Shown in pieces: positions 49,977 to 60,601 of a stretch of DNA of 64,000 nt. The position numbers were made by a program, and so were the translations under genes. Source of the DNA: Agaribacter marinus (GTDB lineage Bacteria; Pseudomonadota; Gammaproteobacteria; Enterobacterales; Alteromonadaceae); contig NZ_BSOT01000009.1 of assembly GCF_030160655.1 (NCBI RefSeq), positions 241,046 to 305,045 of the forward strand, written 5' to 3'. How positions within the stretch are numbered: the first letter of the stretch is position 1; each line of letters starts with the position of its first letter. Below the pieces are notes generated by a model, which saw only the letters and a program-made list of their open reading frames with translations, ran no database searches and was not told the DNA's origin.

Positions 49977-52358
49977 ATGAGTAAAGATCCTCACTTTAAT
50001 CGTGAGAAAGAAAAATATGAAAACCCTGTCGCGAGTCGTGAGCACTTGCTGTCCATTCTCAAAAAAGCCAATACTAGCCTATCATTTTTAGACATTTGTC
50101 AAGCTGCTGATGCACAAGATGAAATGAGTCGCGTTGGAATTCAACGTCGGCTTAGAGCGATGGAGCGTGAAGGACAGGTTAAATTTAACAAGAAAAAACA
50201 ATACGAAGTTCAAAAGCAAAATGAGTTGGTCCAAGGGCGAGTGATAGGCCATAGAGATGGCTATGGGTTCTTGAAACATTCATTGACTGAAAAAGATTAT
50301 TTTATCCCTGTGCATCAAATGACGACCTTAATCCATGATGATAAAGTGGAAGGAATTACCGCGGGTGAAGATAGAAGAGGCCGCACGGAATTTAGAGTAA
50401 ATCAAGTCATTGAGCCTCGTAAAGAACCTATTGTTGGACGATTTTACACAGAATATGGTGCGGGTATTGTCGTGCCTGATGACAATAGAATTTGTCATGA
50501 AATTGTTATTCCTGCCGACGCTGACATGAATGCTAAGCAAGGCAATGTGGTGGTAGTTGAAATTACACAGCGGCCGAGACGTCATGTAAACGCCAGCGGC
50601 AAAATTATTGAAGTGATTGGTGAGCACATGGCGCCGGGCATGGAAATTGAAACTGCGCTGCGAACATTTGATATTCCGCACAATTGGCCTAAATCTGTAT
50701 TGAGCTCAATTGAACAGTTGACGGATGAAGTACCAGAAGACGCTAAACAGAATAGACGAGACTTACGTGACCTACCACTTGTTACGATTGATGGTGAAGA
50801 TGCACGAGATTTTGATGACGCAGTATACTGCCAACCACGCAAAGAGGGCGGCTTCACGTTATGGGTGGCAATTGCAGACGTCAGCGCCTATGTGCGTCCA
50901 GGTACCGCATTAGATACCGAAGCAGTTAAGCGCGGCAACTCGGTTTATTTTCCTGAAAACGTAATTCCGATGCTGCCCGAAGTCCTTTCAAATGGCTTAT
51001 GCTCGCTCAATCCAGATGTCGATCGTTTATGTATGGTGTGTGAAATGCAAATCGATGCGGGTGGCGGCATTGGCGATTTTACCTTCTATGAAGCTGTTAT
51101 GCGTTCTCATGCTCGACTCACGTATACAAAGGTTTGGCAAATACTGGATGGTGATCAAGCACTGCGTGAACGTTATCGCGCGCGCGTTGATGACCTAGAG
51201 AATTTAAACGCACTATTTGGTGCACTTAAAAAATCTCGTGCTGGCCGAGGAGCGATTGAGTTTGAGACTAACGAAACTAGATTCGTTTTCAATGCTGAAC
51301 GTAAAATTGAGCATATAGTACCTTTAGTGCGAAATGATGCGCATAAAATTATTGAAGAGTGCATGATAGCCGCGAATGTTTGTGCGGCGAGATACATCGA
51401 GACAAATAATGCGGAAGCACTCTTTAGAGTACATGATTCGCCTGACGATGATAGATTGTCAACATTTAAGCAATACTTGCGTGAAATAGGGGTTGAAGTG
51501 GGGTTTGGTGAATCGCCTCAGCCGCGCGATTTTACGCAGGTGATAAACAAAACCAAACACCGCTTAGATGCCGAGTTGATTCAAACTATGTTGTTACGGT
51601 CAATGAAACAAGCCGTTTATGATGGTGATAACGTTGGACATTTTGGTTTAGCGCTTCATGCATATGCGCATTTTACTTCTCCAATTCGGCGTTATCCTGA
51701 TTTAGTCGTGCATCGCGCACTAAAAGCTATAATTAATGCAAAATTAGATAAAAAAGTCACTACTGGTGCTAAGGCATATTCTGTCGATGAGATTGAGCAG
51801 CTAGGTGAGCAATGCTCAATGACAGAGCGCAGAGCTGATGACGCTACCCGAGATGTATCCGACTGGTTAAAATGCGAGTTTATGTTGGAGCGTGTTGGCG
51901 AGGTTTTTGAAGGTGTAGTTGCGTCTGTGACCAACTTTGGGCTTTTTGTCCGCTTAACTGAATATCATATCGATGGTTTAATACATATTACGTCACTAGC
52001 GTCTGACTACTATCACTATGATGAACTAAAACAGTGTTTAGTTGGTGAAGGCACGGGATTAACCTATCGTTTGGGCGACCCCTTAGTTGTAAAAGTGGCT
52101 GCGGTTAACCTTGATGAACGTAAAATAGACTTGGTTCTAAAAGATTTACCTAAAGGGGTTACCAAGAAAAAGAAAAAAAGAAAGCCGCGTGGTGGTAAGA
52201 GCACTGGCGACGTTAATGTAGTAAGTGCGGATAAGGCAAAAGCTGCAAATACTGAAAATAGAGGCAAGCGTGCGCCTAAAGTCAATTCGCGCCGGAAAGC
52301 TGGACCGACGTCTAAAAAAAATAAAGCGTCACGTAATAAGTTGAAGAAAAAAAGGTAG
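49977..52358 (+). CDS. rnr: Ribonuclease R
   Basis: A 793-residue 3'-5' exoribonuclease of the RNB family that degrades structured RNA. The domain order is an N-terminal HTH region (about 20-80), two cold-shock domains (85-230), the catalytic RNB domain with '[15 protein letters not shown]' (metal-binding Asp cluster near 272-283) and '[16 protein letters not shown]', an S1 domain (about 645-725, '[15 protein letters not shown]'), and a Lys-rich tail. rlmB follows 5 bp later in the same transcript. Confidence 0.97.
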   Translation: MSKDPHFNREKEKYENPVASREHLLSILKKANTSLSFLDICQAADAQDEMSRVGIQRRLRAMEREGQVKFNKKKQYEVQKQNELVQGRVIGHRDGYGFLKHSLTEKDYFIPVHQMTTLIHDDKVEGITAGEDRRGRTEFRVNQVIEPRKEPIVGRFYTEYGAGIVVPDDNRICHEIVIPADADMNAKQGNVVVVEITQRPRRHVNASGKIIEVIGEHMAPGMEIETALRTFDIPHNWPKSVLSSIEQLTDEVPEDAKQNRRDLRDLPLVTIDGEDARDFDDAVYCQPRKEGGFTLWVAIADVSAYVRPGTALDTEAVKRGNSVYFPENVIPMLPEVLSNGLCSLNPDVDRLCMVCEMQIDAGGGIGDFTFYEAVMRSHARLTYTKVWQILDGDQALRERYRARVDDLENLNALFGALKKSRAGRGAIEFETNETRFVFNAERKIEHIVPLVRNDAHKIIEECMIAANVCAARYIETNNAEALFRVHDSPDDDRLSTFKQYLREIGVEVGFGESPQPRDFTQVINKTKHRLDAELIQTMLLRSMKQAVYDGDNVGHFGLALHAYAHFTSPIRRYPDLVVHRALKAIINAKLDKKVTTGAKAYSVDEIEQLGEQCSMTERRADDATRDVSDWLKCEFMLERVGEVFEGVVASVTNFGLFVRLTEYHIDGLIHITSLASDYYHYDELKQCLVGEGTGLTYRLGDPLVVKVAAVNLDERKIDLVLKDLPKGVTKKKKKRKPRGGKSTGDVNVVSADKAKAANTENRGKRAPKVNSRRKAGPTSKKNKASRNKLKKKR

Positions 52359-52363
52359 CGCCA

Positions 52364-53107
52364 ATGGCCCAACAAGAAATGGTGTACGGAATACATGCAC
52401 TAGCCTCAGTACTTGAAAGAGAACCTGAGCGTGTTTATGAATTGTTTATCGCAAAAGGTCGAGATGACGACAGACTAAATTCGGTGGTTAATCTAGCACG
52501 CAAGCATGGGATCGCTGTTAATTTTTGTCACCGTAAAACACTTGATGAAAAAGCGAAAGGCGAACAACATCAAGGGGTCATCGCGCGCGCTAAACCCGCT
52601 AGAGTATTAGATGACAGCGATTTAGATGTGATTCTGTCAAAGGCAAACAAACCGTTTGTTTTGGTGTTAGATGGCGTGACAGACCCGCATAACTTAGGTG
52701 CATGTTTAAGAACTGCTGATGCTGCAGGTGTTGATGCTGTAGTAGTGCCCAAGGATAAATCAGCCAGCTTAACGCCCACGGTTCGCAAGGTGGCCTGCGG
52801 AGCAGCCGAGGTTATTCCGCTTATTCAGGTGACAAACTTGTCGCGAGCCTTGAAAAATATGCAAGATGCAGGCGTTTGGGTGGTTGGTACGGCCAGTGAG
52901 GCAACACAGTCTATCTATGATGTATCCTTGTCTGGCCCAATGGCGCTGGTTATGGGGGCTGAAGGCAAAGGTATGAGGCGCCTGACACGTGAAAACTGCG
53001 ACGAATTAATTAAATTGCCCATGGCAGGTTCAGTGTCTAGTCTTAACGTTTCTGTCGCGACAGGCATTTGTTTGTATGAAGTTGTTAGGCAGCGAGTGTC
53101 TAGCTAG
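52364..53107 (+). CDS. rlmB: 23S rRNA (guanosine-2'-O)-methyltransferase RlmB
   Basis: A 247-residue SpoU-type trefoil-knot methyltransferase for G2251 of 23S rRNA. The N-terminal substrate-binding domain starts '[17 protein letters not shown]', and the knot motifs are '[22 protein letters not shown]' (quoted by halves: LDGVTDPHN and [12 protein letters not shown]), '[12 protein letters not shown]' and '[18 protein letters not shown]'. It follows rnr by 5 bp. In most relatives rpsF-priB-rpsR-rplI comes next; here a decayed chemoreceptor and the spc operon follow instead. A weak imperfect hairpin (53105-53130) may end the transcript. Confidence 0.97.
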   Translation: MAQQEMVYGIHALASVLEREPERVYELFIAKGRDDDRLNSVVNLARKHGIAVNFCHRKTLDEKAKGEQHQGVIARAKPARVLDDSDLDVILSKANKPFVLVLDGVTDPHNLGACLRTADAAGVDAVVVPKDKSASLTPTVRKVACGAAEVIPLIQVTNLSRALKNMQDAGVWVVGTASEATQSIYDVSLSGPMALVMGAEGKGMRRLTRENCDELIKLPMAGSVSSLNVSVATGICLYEVVRQRVSS

Positions 53108-53164
53108 CTTAACGCTTTTAGTTAAAGCTACATGACATAAGCAATCGTCCTGATACTTGTGGCC

Positions 53165-53884
53165 TCAATCTAATGTAAACTCATTTATTTGAGTGAGTAC
53201 GTGTTGAAATTCTGAAGACAATGACGTTACGGTTGTGCTGTTTTTTTCGCTTGCCGACAACATTGTCTCTGAGCCCGTTTCAATAATCTGCATATTAGTA
53301 TTTATTTGTACCGACACTGCTGAAAGTTCTTCAATTGCGGACGCTACTTCATCTATTGAATAATTCAAAACGTCAATATAGATTGAGATGCGTTGTATCG
53401 TACTGAGGGCTTGACTGTTAAGAACAGAGTAGTAGTCGAACGCGCCATTGTTTGGCGACGTACTGTCTACTAATCCTCTTATGTCCTGTTTATCTTTGAA
53501 TTTAGATTGCAATCGACTTTTAATTTCTTGGAATTTGTCTACAGGGAATTCTTCCAATGAGTTTTCATCGAAGTTGATAAGCATTTTTTTTGCTGTATCT
53601 GCATTTTTCCTTGCAGATGACATCGCATCTATACCTTTTGTGCTTTTGCTCCCTAAAAATCCAGCTGATGTGCCTCGTTCAACCGCGTGTGTGTGCTATT
53701 GAATCGAGCAACGTAGATATTCTGACGATATCGATCGCCAAATCTTGCTCTCCTAAATTTTTTTGTATTACGTCATCAGTAGCGAAGAGACGACAATTAA
53801 TAAGCCAAGTGGAATGAACAATATAAGAGATATTGCACGAGAGACATTGATTGATTTGATAAAATTCGTGAGAACGTGTTCCAA
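53165..53884 (-). pseudogene. Decayed methyl-accepting chemotaxis protein with NIT-type sensor
   Basis: The longest open piece is 152 codons, but homologous-looking sequence runs further upstream in other frames. Read from 53884 down: a membrane helix (SRAISLILFIPLGLLIVV), a frame change, 'NLGEQDLAIDIVRISTLLDSIAHTR', another frame change, then 'VERGTSAGFLGSKSTKGID', the signature of a nitrate/nitrite-sensing (NIT) domain. The 3' part jumps to a chemoreceptor tail, 'VASAIEELSAVSVQINTNM'. The second membrane helix, HAMP and most of the signalling hairpin are missing. Two frameshifts plus an internal deletion and no clear start argue that it is dead. It sits at the unusual rlmB/rplN junction. 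Confidence 0.75.
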
Positions 53885-54090
53885 TGAGAAAACAGTGGTG
53901 TTTTATGTGTATACAAAGTAGAGATTTACCTGCAACTTATAGCTAGTCAGTGGCATATTTATTTGCGACTTTAGTCTATTTTTATTGTGTTTTTGTTTGT
54001 GATTCTAACCTGTACGTTTTATACGAGAGCATCACCTGCTATCTAATTTTTACTTTGTTGTAATTTAAACTATCGTTTTGTGTTTAGTTC
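53885..54090. other. Intergenic DNA between the decayed chemoreceptor and the spc promoter
   Basis: No gene is supported; the sequence is T-rich on the plus strand. The rplP, rpmC and rpsQ genes that usually occupy this place are absent, and I see no remnant of them. Confidence 0.5.
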
Positions 54091-54099
54091 TGTTATAGT
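54091..54099 (+). promoter_or_regulatory. Extended -10 promoter of the spc operon
   Basis: TG at 54091-54092, one base, then TATAGT (54094-54099) form an extended -10 element. The next bases (TCGCGCCC) are a G/C-rich discriminator, typical of stringently controlled ribosomal promoters. No good -35 box is seen. The expected start is about 100 bases before rplN. Confidence 0.55.
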
Positions 54100-54126
54100 T
54101 TCGCGCCCTTTTTATGGGGGTATGGT

Positions 54127-54181
54127 CTATTTCCTCAATAAAAGTGAGGTAAATAGCGGCTTTATGGCTCAATTTTGAGTC
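54127..54181 (+). promoter_or_regulatory. Two hairpins in the rplN leader
   Basis: The first stem pairs 54127-54137 with 54145-54156 (one bulged base) around a 7-base loop. The second pairs 54166-54172 with 54175-54181; its innermost pairs must open to form a loop. They lie between the promoter and the rplN ribosome-binding site, where a ribosomal-protein feedback site could be. Confidence 0.5.
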
Positions 54182-54207
54182 GATATATTTAACAGCGGAG
54201 CACTAAC

Positions 54208-54576
54208 ATGATCCAAATGCAAACTAACCTGGATGTTGCTGATAACAGCGGCGCTCGCAGGGTTCAGTGTATTAAGGTTCTTGGTGGCTCGCATCGCCGT
54301 TATGCACATATCGGTGACATCATCAAAGTTACTGTCAAGGAAGCAATTCCTCGCGGTAAAGTAAAAAAAGGTGACGTACTGAATGCAGTGGTGGTGCGTA
54401 CTAGGAAAGGCGTTCGTCGCGCAGATGGTTCAACCATCCGTTTCGATAACAACGCAGCTGTATTGCTTAATGCAAACAAGCAACCTATTGGTACGCGTAT
54501 CTTTGGCCCGGTCACACGTGAGCTTCGTGGAGATAACTTCATGAAAATCATCTCATTGGCCCCAGAGGTACTATAA
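54208..54576 (+). CDS. rplN: 50S ribosomal protein L14
   Basis: A 122-residue protein of the large-subunit intersubunit bridge, full length, beginning '[19 protein letters not shown]'. It is the first gene of the spc operon here, with its own promoter and a GGAG ribosome-binding site. In most gammaproteobacteria rpsQ (end of the S10 operon) lies just upstream; it does not here. Confidence 0.98.
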   Translation: MIQMQTNLDVADNSGARRVQCIKVLGGSHRRYAHIGDIIKVTVKEAIPRGKVKKGDVLNAVVVRTRKGVRRADGSTIRFDNNAAVLLNANKQPIGTRIFGPVTRELRGDNFMKIISLAPEVL

Positions 54577-54588
54577 GGAGTCACGATA

Positions 54589-54903
54589 ATGGCTAGAAAA
54601 ATTCGTCGTGATGATGAAGTAGTCGTAATTGCAGGTAAAGATAAGGGCAAGCAAGGCAAAGTTCTTCGCGTTGTTACTGAATCTGACCGCGTTTATGTTG
54701 AAGGTGTGAACATCATCAAGAAACACCAAAAAGCAAACCCACAATTGGGTGAGCCGGGTGGAATTGTTGAGAAAGAAGCATCAATTCATGTGTCTAATGT
54801 AGCGATTGTTAACTCGGCAACGGGTAAAGCAGATCGCGTTGGTTTCCGTGACGAAGAAGGAAAGAAAGTGCGTTTCTTCAAGTCTAACGGTGAACTAGTT
54901 TAA
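54589..54903 (+). CDS. rplX: 50S ribosomal protein L24
   Basis: A 104-residue KOW-domain protein that starts large-subunit assembly. The KOW motif '[21 protein letters not shown]' spans about 8-28. It has an AGGAG ribosome-binding site and starts 12 bp after rplN. Confidence 0.98.
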   Translation: MARKIRRDDEVVVIAGKDKGKQGKVLRVVTESDRVYVEGVNIIKKHQKANPQLGEPGGIVEKEASIHVSNVAIVNSATGKADRVGFRDEEGKKVRFFKSNGELV

Positions 54904-54919
54904 TTAATTGGAGTGTACG

Positions 54920-55459
54920 ATGGCGAAACTGCATGATTTCTATAAAGAAACAGTAGTAGCTGAACTTGCTAAGCAGTTCGGGTACAAAAGCGTCATGCAA
55001 GTCCCTCGGATTGAAAAAATCACCTTAAACATGGGTTTAGGTGAAGCAGTTGCTGACAAAAAGGTGCTAGAGTCTGCGCAAGCTGACATGGCAGCTATTG
55101 CTGGTCAAAAACCAGTTGTCACTGTTGCTAGAAAATCAGTAGCGGGTTTTAAAATTCGTGAAGGTTATCCGATTGGCTGTAAAGTAACCCTACGTGGCGA
55201 ACGTATGTGGGAATTTCTTGAGCGTTTAATCTCAATTACAATTCCTCGTATCCGTGACTTCCGTGGTCTTAACCCGAAATCTTTTGACGGTAAAGGCAAC
55301 TATAGCATGGGTGTACGTGAGCAAATCATCTTCCCCGAAATCGATTTTGATAAGGTGGATAAAGTGCGTGGTATGGATATTACTATCACTACTAGCGCAG
55401 ATACTAACGAAGAAGCACACGCCCTATTAAGCGCGTTCAGCTTCCCGTTTAGAAAATAA
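54920..55459 (+). CDS. rplE: 50S ribosomal protein L5
   Basis: A 179-residue 5S rRNA-binding protein of the central protuberance. The start is the ATG at 54920, with GGAG upstream and the family N-terminus '[10 protein letters not shown]'; an earlier TTG in frame would add four odd residues. In E. coli protein S8 represses the operon by binding the mRNA near this start; I could not confirm the matching fold here. Confidence 0.97.
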   Translation: MAKLHDFYKETVVAELAKQFGYKSVMQVPRIEKITLNMGLGEAVADKKVLESAQADMAAIAGQKPVVTVARKSVAGFKIREGYPIGCKVTLRGERMWEFLERLISITIPRIRDFRGLNPKSFDGKGNYSMGVREQIIFPEIDFDKVDKVRGMDITITTSADTNEEAHALLSAFSFPFRK

Positions 55460-55470
55460 GGTGTAGGGTT

Positions 55471-55776
55471 ATGGCAAAAGAATCAATGAAAGCACGTGAA
55501 GTAAAACGTGCCAAGCTGGTTAAGAAACATTCAGCAAAACGTCTTGCTTTGAAAGCAGTTATCAATGACGTGAATGCTTCTGAAGAAGAGCGTTGGGACG
55601 CTGTTCTTAAGCTACAAAAACTTCCACGTGACTCGTCTCTTTCACGCAAGCAAAATCGTTGTCGTGTAACAGGTCGTCCACATGGTTTCCTACGCAAATT
55701 TGGTCTTTCTCGTATTAAGCTTCGTGAAGCTGCAATGCGTGGTGAAGTCCCTGGCCTCAAAAAAGCCAGCTGGTAA
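55471..55776 (+). CDS. rpsN: 30S ribosomal protein S14
   Basis: A 101-residue S14 of the long, zinc-free type: the CXXC pairs of short S14 are missing and the terminal '[21 protein letters not shown]' is typical. The binding domain near the subunit head is intact. Confidence 0.98.
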   Translation: MAKESMKAREVKRAKLVKKHSAKRLALKAVINDVNASEEERWDAVLKLQKLPRDSSLSRKQNRCRVTGRPHGFLRKFGLSRIKLREAAMRGEVPGLKKASW

Positions 55777-55788
55777 GGAGTAGCACAT

Positions 55789-56181
55789 ATGAGCATGCAA
55801 GATCCTATCGCGGATATGTTTACCCGAATTCGTAACGGCCAACAGGCGTCAAAAGTTACGATTTCTATGCCTTCTTCAAAGCTTCGTGTCGCAATTGCAA
55901 AGCTTTTACAAGATGAAGGTTACGTAGAAGGTTTTAGTGTTGAAGGTGATGTTAAACCAACATTACAGGTCAGCTTGAAATACTTCGAAGGTAAAAAAGT
56001 AATTGATACAATTCAAAGAGTTAGCCGTCCTGGTTTGCGCATCTATAAGAAAAAAGATGAGCTTCCTAAAGTACTCGGCGGACTTGGTATTGCTATCGTG
56101 TCTACCTCAAAAGGTGTGATGACTGACCGTGCAGCGCGTAAAGCGGGTATGGGTGGTGAGATCATCGGTTATGTAGCGTAA
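55789..56181 (+). CDS. rpsH: 30S ribosomal protein S8
   Basis: A 130-residue primary 16S rRNA-binding protein and, in E. coli, translational repressor of the spc operon. It starts '[18 protein letters not shown]' and ends 'GGEIIGYVA', both as in the family. Confidence 0.98.
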   Translation: MSMQDPIADMFTRIRNGQQASKVTISMPSSKLRVAIAKLLQDEGYVEGFSVEGDVKPTLQVSLKYFEGKKVIDTIQRVSRPGLRIYKKKDELPKVLGGLGIAIVSTSKGVMTDRAARKAGMGGEIIGYVA

Positions 56182-56194
56182 CGGGGAGAATAAG

Positions 56195-56728
56195 ATGTCA
56201 CGTGTAGCAAAAGCTCCTGTAGCTATTGCCTCTGGTGTTGAAGTAAACATCGCAGGTCAAGAAGTTACAGTAAAAGGTTCTAAAGGAACGTTAAGCCGTG
56301 TATTTAATGATGCAGTTAACGTTGTACAAGAAGACGGTCAGCTTGTTACCGCGCCAAAAGAAGGTGTAGCTAACGGTTGGGCGCAAGCAGGTACAGCGAA
56401 TGCATTATTGAATTCAATGGTGAAAGGCGTTACTCAAGGTTTTGAAAAGAAACTTCAACTGAATGGTGTTGGTTACCGTGCGCAAGCACAAGGTAGCAAA
56501 CTTAACCTAACGTTGGGCTTTTCACACCCTGTAGTCTACGAAATGCCAACAGGTATTACTGTAGAAACACCGACACAAACTGAAATCGTTGTTAAAGGCA
56601 TTGATAAGCAGGTTGTTGGACAGGTCGCAGCTAACATTCGTGCATATCGTCCGCCAGAGCCATATAAAGGCAAAGGTGTTCGTTACGCAGATGAAGTTGT
56701 ACGTCGTAAAGAAGCTAAGAAAAAGTAG
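56195..56728 (+). CDS. rplF: 50S ribosomal protein L6
   Basis: A 177-residue protein near the factor-binding site of the large subunit, with two related domains and the C-terminal signature '[13 protein letters not shown]'. The start is preceded by GGGGAG. Confidence 0.98.
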   Translation: MSRVAKAPVAIASGVEVNIAGQEVTVKGSKGTLSRVFNDAVNVVQEDGQLVTAPKEGVANGWAQAGTANALLNSMVKGVTQGFEKKLQLNGVGYRAQAQGSKLNLTLGFSHPVVYEMPTGITVETPTQTEIVVKGIDKQVVGQVAANIRAYRPPEPYKGKGVRYADEVVRRKEAKKK

Positions 56729-56737
56729 GTGAGTGAG

Positions 56738-57091
56738 ATGGATAAGAAATCAGCTCGTATACGTCGCGCAACGCGTGCACGTAAAAAAATCAGCGAATTA
56801 GCTGTAAACCGCTTAGTCGTTAATCGCACACCACGTCACATTTACGCTCAGTTAATTGCGCCAAGCGGTTCTGAAGTAATTGCGGCAGCTTCTACTGTAG
56901 AAAAAGGTCTTAAAGGTGATCTTAAGTCTACCGGCAATGCAGAAGCGGCAGCGGCTGTGGGTAAAGCGATCGCAGAACGTGCTATCGAAAAAGGTGTTAA
57001 AGAAGTTGCCTTCGATAGAAGTGGTTTTAAATATCACGGTCGTGTGAAAGCACTGGCTGACGCCGCTCGCGAAGCGGGTCTTCAGTTCTAG
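56738..57091 (+). CDS. rplR: 50S ribosomal protein L18
   Basis: A 117-residue 5S rRNA-binding protein. The ATG at 56738 gives the family length and N-terminus '[17 protein letters not shown]'; a GTG three codons earlier is not needed. Confidence 0.97.
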   Translation: MDKKSARIRRATRARKKISELAVNRLVVNRTPRHIYAQLIAPSGSEVIAAASTVEKGLKGDLKSTGNAEAAAAVGKAIAERAIEKGVKEVAFDRSGFKYHGRVKALADAAREAGLQF

Positions 57092-57100
57092 GAGTTAATT

Positions 57101-57604
57101 ATGGCTAAACAAGAAGTTCAACAACAAGGTGACTTGTTAGAGAAGCTTATCGCTGTAAACCGCGTTTCGAAAGTAGTTAAAGGTGGTCGCATCTTTAGCT
57201 TTACTGCATTAACAGTGGTTGGCGATGGTAATGGCCGTGTAGGTTTTGGTTATGGTAAAGCACGTGAAGTTCCTGCTGCTATTCAAAAAGCAATGGAAAA
57301 GGCACGTCGTAATATGGTAACGGTTGACCTAAACGGAAATACTCTACAGCACCCAATTAAAGGGCGTCATTCAGGTTCTAAAGTTTACATGCAGCCTGCA
57401 TCAGAAGGTACCGGTATTATTGCTGGTGGTGCGATGCGTGCAGTAATGGAAGTAGCTGGTGTACAAAACGTTCTTTCAAAATGCTACGGCTCAACAAACC
57501 CAATCAATGTGGTACGCGCAACAATTAATGCTTTGGTCGAAATGAATTCGCCAGAGAAAGTTGCCGCGAAGCGTGGATTGCCGGTTAACGAGATTTTGGG
57601 GTAA
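57101..57604 (+). CDS. rpsE: 30S ribosomal protein S5
   Basis: A 167-residue protein of the decoding region that affects translational accuracy. The double-stranded-RNA-binding fold includes '[19 protein letters not shown]' and '[14 protein letters not shown]'. Ribosome-binding site AGGAG. Confidence 0.98.
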   Translation: MAKQEVQQQGDLLEKLIAVNRVSKVVKGGRIFSFTALTVVGDGNGRVGFGYGKAREVPAAIQKAMEKARRNMVTVDLNGNTLQHPIKGRHSGSKVYMQPASEGTGIIAGGAMRAVMEVAGVQNVLSKCYGSTNPINVVRATINALVEMNSPEKVAAKRGLPVNEILG

Positions 57605-57610
57605 TCGAAC

Positions 57611-57793
57611 ATGGCTAAGACTATTAAAGTTAAGCAAACTAAAAGCTCGATTGGTCGTTTACCTAAGCACAAAGCAACATTAGTTGGTCTTGGCTTACGT
57701 AAAATCGGTCAAGTTCGTGAACTTGAAGATACACCATCCGTTCGCGGTATGGTTAACCGTGTAAATTACATGGTTGAGATCGTAGAGGAGTAA
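57611..57793 (+). CDS. rpmD: 50S ribosomal protein L30
   Basis: A 60-residue protein with the family pattern '[20 protein letters not shown]' and '[14 protein letters not shown]'. It starts 6 bp after rpsE. Confidence 0.97.
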   Translation: MAKTIKVKQTKSSIGRLPKHKATLVGLGLRKIGQVRELEDTPSVRGMVNRVNYMVEIVEE

Positions 57794-57796
57794 GTG

Positions 57797-58231
57797 ATGA
57801 GATTAAATACTATTGCTCCTGCACCTGGAGCTAAAAGTTCAGGTAAGCGCGTCGGTCGAGGTATCGGTTCTGGCTTAGGTAAAACTGGTGGCCGCGGTCA
57901 CAAAGGTCAGAAAAGTCGTTCTGGTGGTTCTGTTAAGCCTGGGTTTGAAGGTGGTCAAATGCCTATCCAGCGCCGTTTACCGAAGTTCGGTTTTACGTCA
58001 AGAATCTCACGAGTGACTGATCAAGTTACACTGAGCGAAATTGCTAAAGTTGAAGGTGATCTAGTATCTCTTGACACTTTGAAAGCAGCAGGTCTTGTTA
58101 AAAAAGAAATGTTGCACGTTAAAGTAATCAAGAGTGGCGAAATCAGCCGTGCTGTTACAGTAAATGGCTTAAAAGTCACCAAAGGCGCGTTAGAAGCGAT
58201 TAACGCGGCAGGCGGTAAAGTAGAGGAATAA
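57797..58231 (+). CDS. rplO: 50S ribosomal protein L15
   Basis: A 144-residue protein with the Gly/Arg-rich N-terminal extension ('[20 protein letters not shown]'). The ATG at 57797 matches the family length; a GTG directly before it is in frame but unnecessary. It starts three bases after the rpmD stop. Confidence 0.97.
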   Translation: MRLNTIAPAPGAKSSGKRVGRGIGSGLGKTGGRGHKGQKSRSGGSVKPGFEGGQMPIQRRLPKFGFTSRISRVTDQVTLSEIAKVEGDLVSLDTLKAAGLVKKEMLHVKVIKSGEISRAVTVNGLKVTKGALEAINAAGGKVEE

Positions 58232-58236
58232 CCTAA

Positions 58237-59544
58237 ATGGCGAAACCAGGGCAAGGTTCAGGTGCAGGCGGATTAAGCGAACTTAAGTCTCGTTTATTGT
58301 TCGTACTTGGCGCAATTTTCGTGTTCAGACTTGGTTCATATGTACCTATTCCAGGTATTGACGGTAATGTGTTGTCTCAAATATTTGAGCAACAAACAGG
58401 GACAATTGTTGGTATGTTCAACATGTTCTCTGGTGGTGCACTAGAAAGAGCATCGGTACTAGCGCTTGGAATAATGCCGTACATCACAGCATCTATCATT
58501 ATGCAGTTGATGGCGACAGTACATGAACCACTTAAGGAATTGAAAAAAGAAGGACAGTCAGGTACACGAAAAATTAGCCAATATACGCGCTACTTAACCC
58601 TTGTACTTGCAACATTTCAATCCATTGGTATCGCCACAGGGTTACCGAATCTAATTCCCGGATTGGTTCTAAATCCAGGGCTTGCATTCTACTTCACGGC
58701 CATAGTTAGTTTGGTTACTGGGACTATGTTTTTAATGTGGTTAGGTGAGCAAATTACGGAGCGTGGAATAGGTAATGGTATCTCGATTCTAATTTTCGCA
58801 GGTATCGTAGCAGGTCTACCAACAGCAATCGGACAAACGGCAGAGCAGGCTAGGCAAGGTGATGTAAATTTCCTTTTCTTAATCGTAATTGCTGCCATTG
58901 TTATTGCATTGACATACTTGGTTGTTTTCGTTGAGCGTGCTCAACGTCGCATAGTGGTAAACTACGCAAAAAGACAGCAGGGCCGAAAAGTGTTTGCGGC
59001 GCAAAGTTCTCATCTTCCTTTAAAGGTGAATATGGCGGGTGTTATTCCTCCAATCTTTGCTTCTAGTATTATACTTTTTCCCAGTACGCTATCTGGTATG
59101 TTCGGTCAAAATGAATCTTTATCATTTTTGACTGACGTGTCATTAGCGTTGTCTCCTGGGCAACCCTTGTATGTTATTTTGTATGCAATAACGATTATAT
59201 TTTTCTGTTTCTTCTATACTGCGTTGATGTTTAATCCGCGTGATACAGCAGATAATTTGAAAAAGTCTGGTGCGTTTATTCCTGGTATCCGTCCTGGGGA
59301 GCAGACATCACGTTATATTGATAAGGTGATGACGCGTTTAACCCTCGCTGGTGCTCTCTATATTACTTTTGTTTGTTTAGTCCCTGAATTCCTGTTGTTG
59401 TGGTTTAATGTACCATTTTACTTCGGCGGCACATCACTACTCATTATATGTGTAGTAATAATGGATTTCATGGCCCAAGTGCAGACCCATTTGATGTCAC
59501 ATCAATACGGGGATGTTCTCAAAAAAGCTAACCTTAAAGGTTAG
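58237..59544 (+). CDS. secY: Protein translocase subunit SecY
   Basis: A 435-residue ten-helix membrane channel of the Sec translocon. Signatures include '[13 protein letters not shown]', '[21 protein letters not shown]', and the cytosolic loop '[19 protein letters not shown]'. It starts 5 bp after rplO, as in the standard spc operon. Confidence 0.98.
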   Translation: MAKPGQGSGAGGLSELKSRLLFVLGAIFVFRLGSYVPIPGIDGNVLSQIFEQQTGTIVGMFNMFSGGALERASVLALGIMPYITASIIMQLMATVHEPLKELKKEGQSGTRKISQYTRYLTLVLATFQSIGIATGLPNLIPGLVLNPGLAFYFTAIVSLVTGTMFLMWLGEQITERGIGNGISILIFAGIVAGLPTAIGQTAEQARQGDVNFLFLIVIAAIVIALTYLVVFVERAQRRIVVNYAKRQQGRKVFAAQSSHLPLKVNMAGVIPPIFASSIILFPSTLSGMFGQNESLSFLTDVSLALSPGQPLYVILYAITIIFFCFFYTALMFNPRDTADNLKKSGAFIPGIRPGEQTSRYIDKVMTRLTLAGALYITFVCLVPEFLLLWFNVPFYFGGTSLLIICVVIMDFMAQVQTHLMSHQYGDVLKKANLKG

Positions 59545-59563
59545 GCATTTACGGAGTGATGTA

Positions 59564-59677
59564 ATGAAAGTTCGTGCATCCGTTAAAAAGATTTGCCGTA
59601 ACTGCAAGATCATTAAACGTAACGGCGTTGTTAGAGTGATCTGTGTAGAGCCAAAGCATAAGCAAAGGCAAGGTTAA
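59564..59677 (+). CDS. rpmJ: 50S ribosomal protein L36
   Basis: A 37-residue protein, '[20 protein letters not shown]' onward. It is the zinc-binding form, with CRNC, a later Cys and His in '[12 protein letters not shown]'. CGGAG lies upstream. It closes the spc operon after secY. Confidence 0.96.
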   Translation: MKVRASVKKICRNCKIIKRNGVVRVICVEPKHKQRQG

Positions 59678-59700
59678 TCTTCAAAAAGTTGGTCTATTTT

Positions 59701-59730
59701 GGTCACATTAAGTCTAGATTTAATGTGACC
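59701..59730 (+). promoter_or_regulatory. Strong hairpin between rpmJ and rpsM
   Basis: A perfect 11-bp stem (59701-59711 with 59720-59730) with an 8-base loop is followed by TTTAGACTTTATTTG. It may partly terminate spc transcription, or form part of the alpha-operon leader where S4 represses in E. coli. The T-tract is interrupted. Confidence 0.7.
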
Positions 59731-59817
59731 TTTAGACTTTATTTGCAATTTAGTTACTGGGTAAGTATCCTATCGGGCTTTTTAGGCTAGTAACTTATAT
59801 TTAGAGGAGTGCAGTTA

Positions 59818-60174
59818 ATGGCCCGTATCGCCGGCATTAACATTCCTGAGCACAAGCATACAGTTATTGCGCTACAGTCGATTTTCGGCATTGGTGCAAC
59901 ACGCGCAAAAGAAATTTGCGGTAATGCAGGTGTATCAGAGTCTACCAAGATTAAAGACTTGGATGAGACGACAATAGATAAACTTCGTGATGAAGTTGCG
60001 AAATTCACAGTTGAAGGTGATCTTCGCCGTGAAGTTTCTATGAGCATCAAACGTTTGATGGACCTAGGTTGCTTCCGTGGTATTCGCCACCGTCGTGGCT
60101 TACCTCTACGTGGTCAGCGCACTAAAACAAATGCGCGCACCCGTAAAGGTCCTCGTAAACCTATTAAAAAGTAA
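59818..60174 (+). CDS. rpsM: 30S ribosomal protein S13
   Basis: A 118-residue head protein contacting the P-site tRNA. The ATG at 59818 follows AGAGGAG by 8 bases and gives '[19 protein letters not shown]'; an earlier GTG in frame is rejected. First gene of the alpha operon. Confidence 0.98.
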   Translation: MARIAGINIPEHKHTVIALQSIFGIGATRAKEICGNAGVSESTKIKDLDETTIDKLRDEVAKFTVEGDLRREVSMSIKRLMDLGCFRGIRHRRGLPLRGQRTKTNARTRKGPRKPIKK

Positions 60175-60190
60175 GCGAGGGAGATAAATA

Positions 60191-60580
60191 ATGGCTAAAA
60201 CACCTACTCGTGCGCGTAAACGTGCAAAGCGTCAGGTTGCAGACGGTATGGCTCATATCCATGCTTCTTTCAATAACACTATTGTGACTATTACTGACCG
60301 TCAAGGAAATGCGCTATCTTGGGCTACTTCTGGCGGTTCTGGCTTCCGTGGTTCACGTAAATCAACTCCTTTTGCTGCGCAGGTTGCTGCTGAAAGAGCT
60401 GGCGTGGCTGCGCAAGAATACGGATTGAAAAACATTGAAGTATTCGTAAAGGGACCAGGTCCAGGTCGTGAATCTGCAATTCGTGCATTAAATGCGACGG
60501 GTTATAAGATCACTAATATCACAGATGTGACGCCTATCCCTCATAACGGATGTCGTCCACCTAAAAAACGTCGCGTATAG
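60191..60580 (+). CDS. rpsK: 30S ribosomal protein S11
   Basis: A 129-residue platform protein with '[20 protein letters not shown]' and the terminal '[15 protein letters not shown]'. Confidence 0.98.
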   Translation: MAKTPTRARKRAKRQVADGMAHIHASFNNTIVTITDRQGNALSWATSGGSGFRGSRKSTPFAAQVAAERAGVAAQEYGLKNIEVFVKGPGPGRESAIRALNATGYKITNITDVTPIPHNGCRPPKKRRV

Positions 60581-60601
60581 ACGAACAGTTGGAGAAAGAT
60601 C

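Noticed and set aside
54300..54659. 119-codon minus-strand frame across rplN and rplX
   Set aside because: Antisense shadow of highly conserved ribosomal genes.
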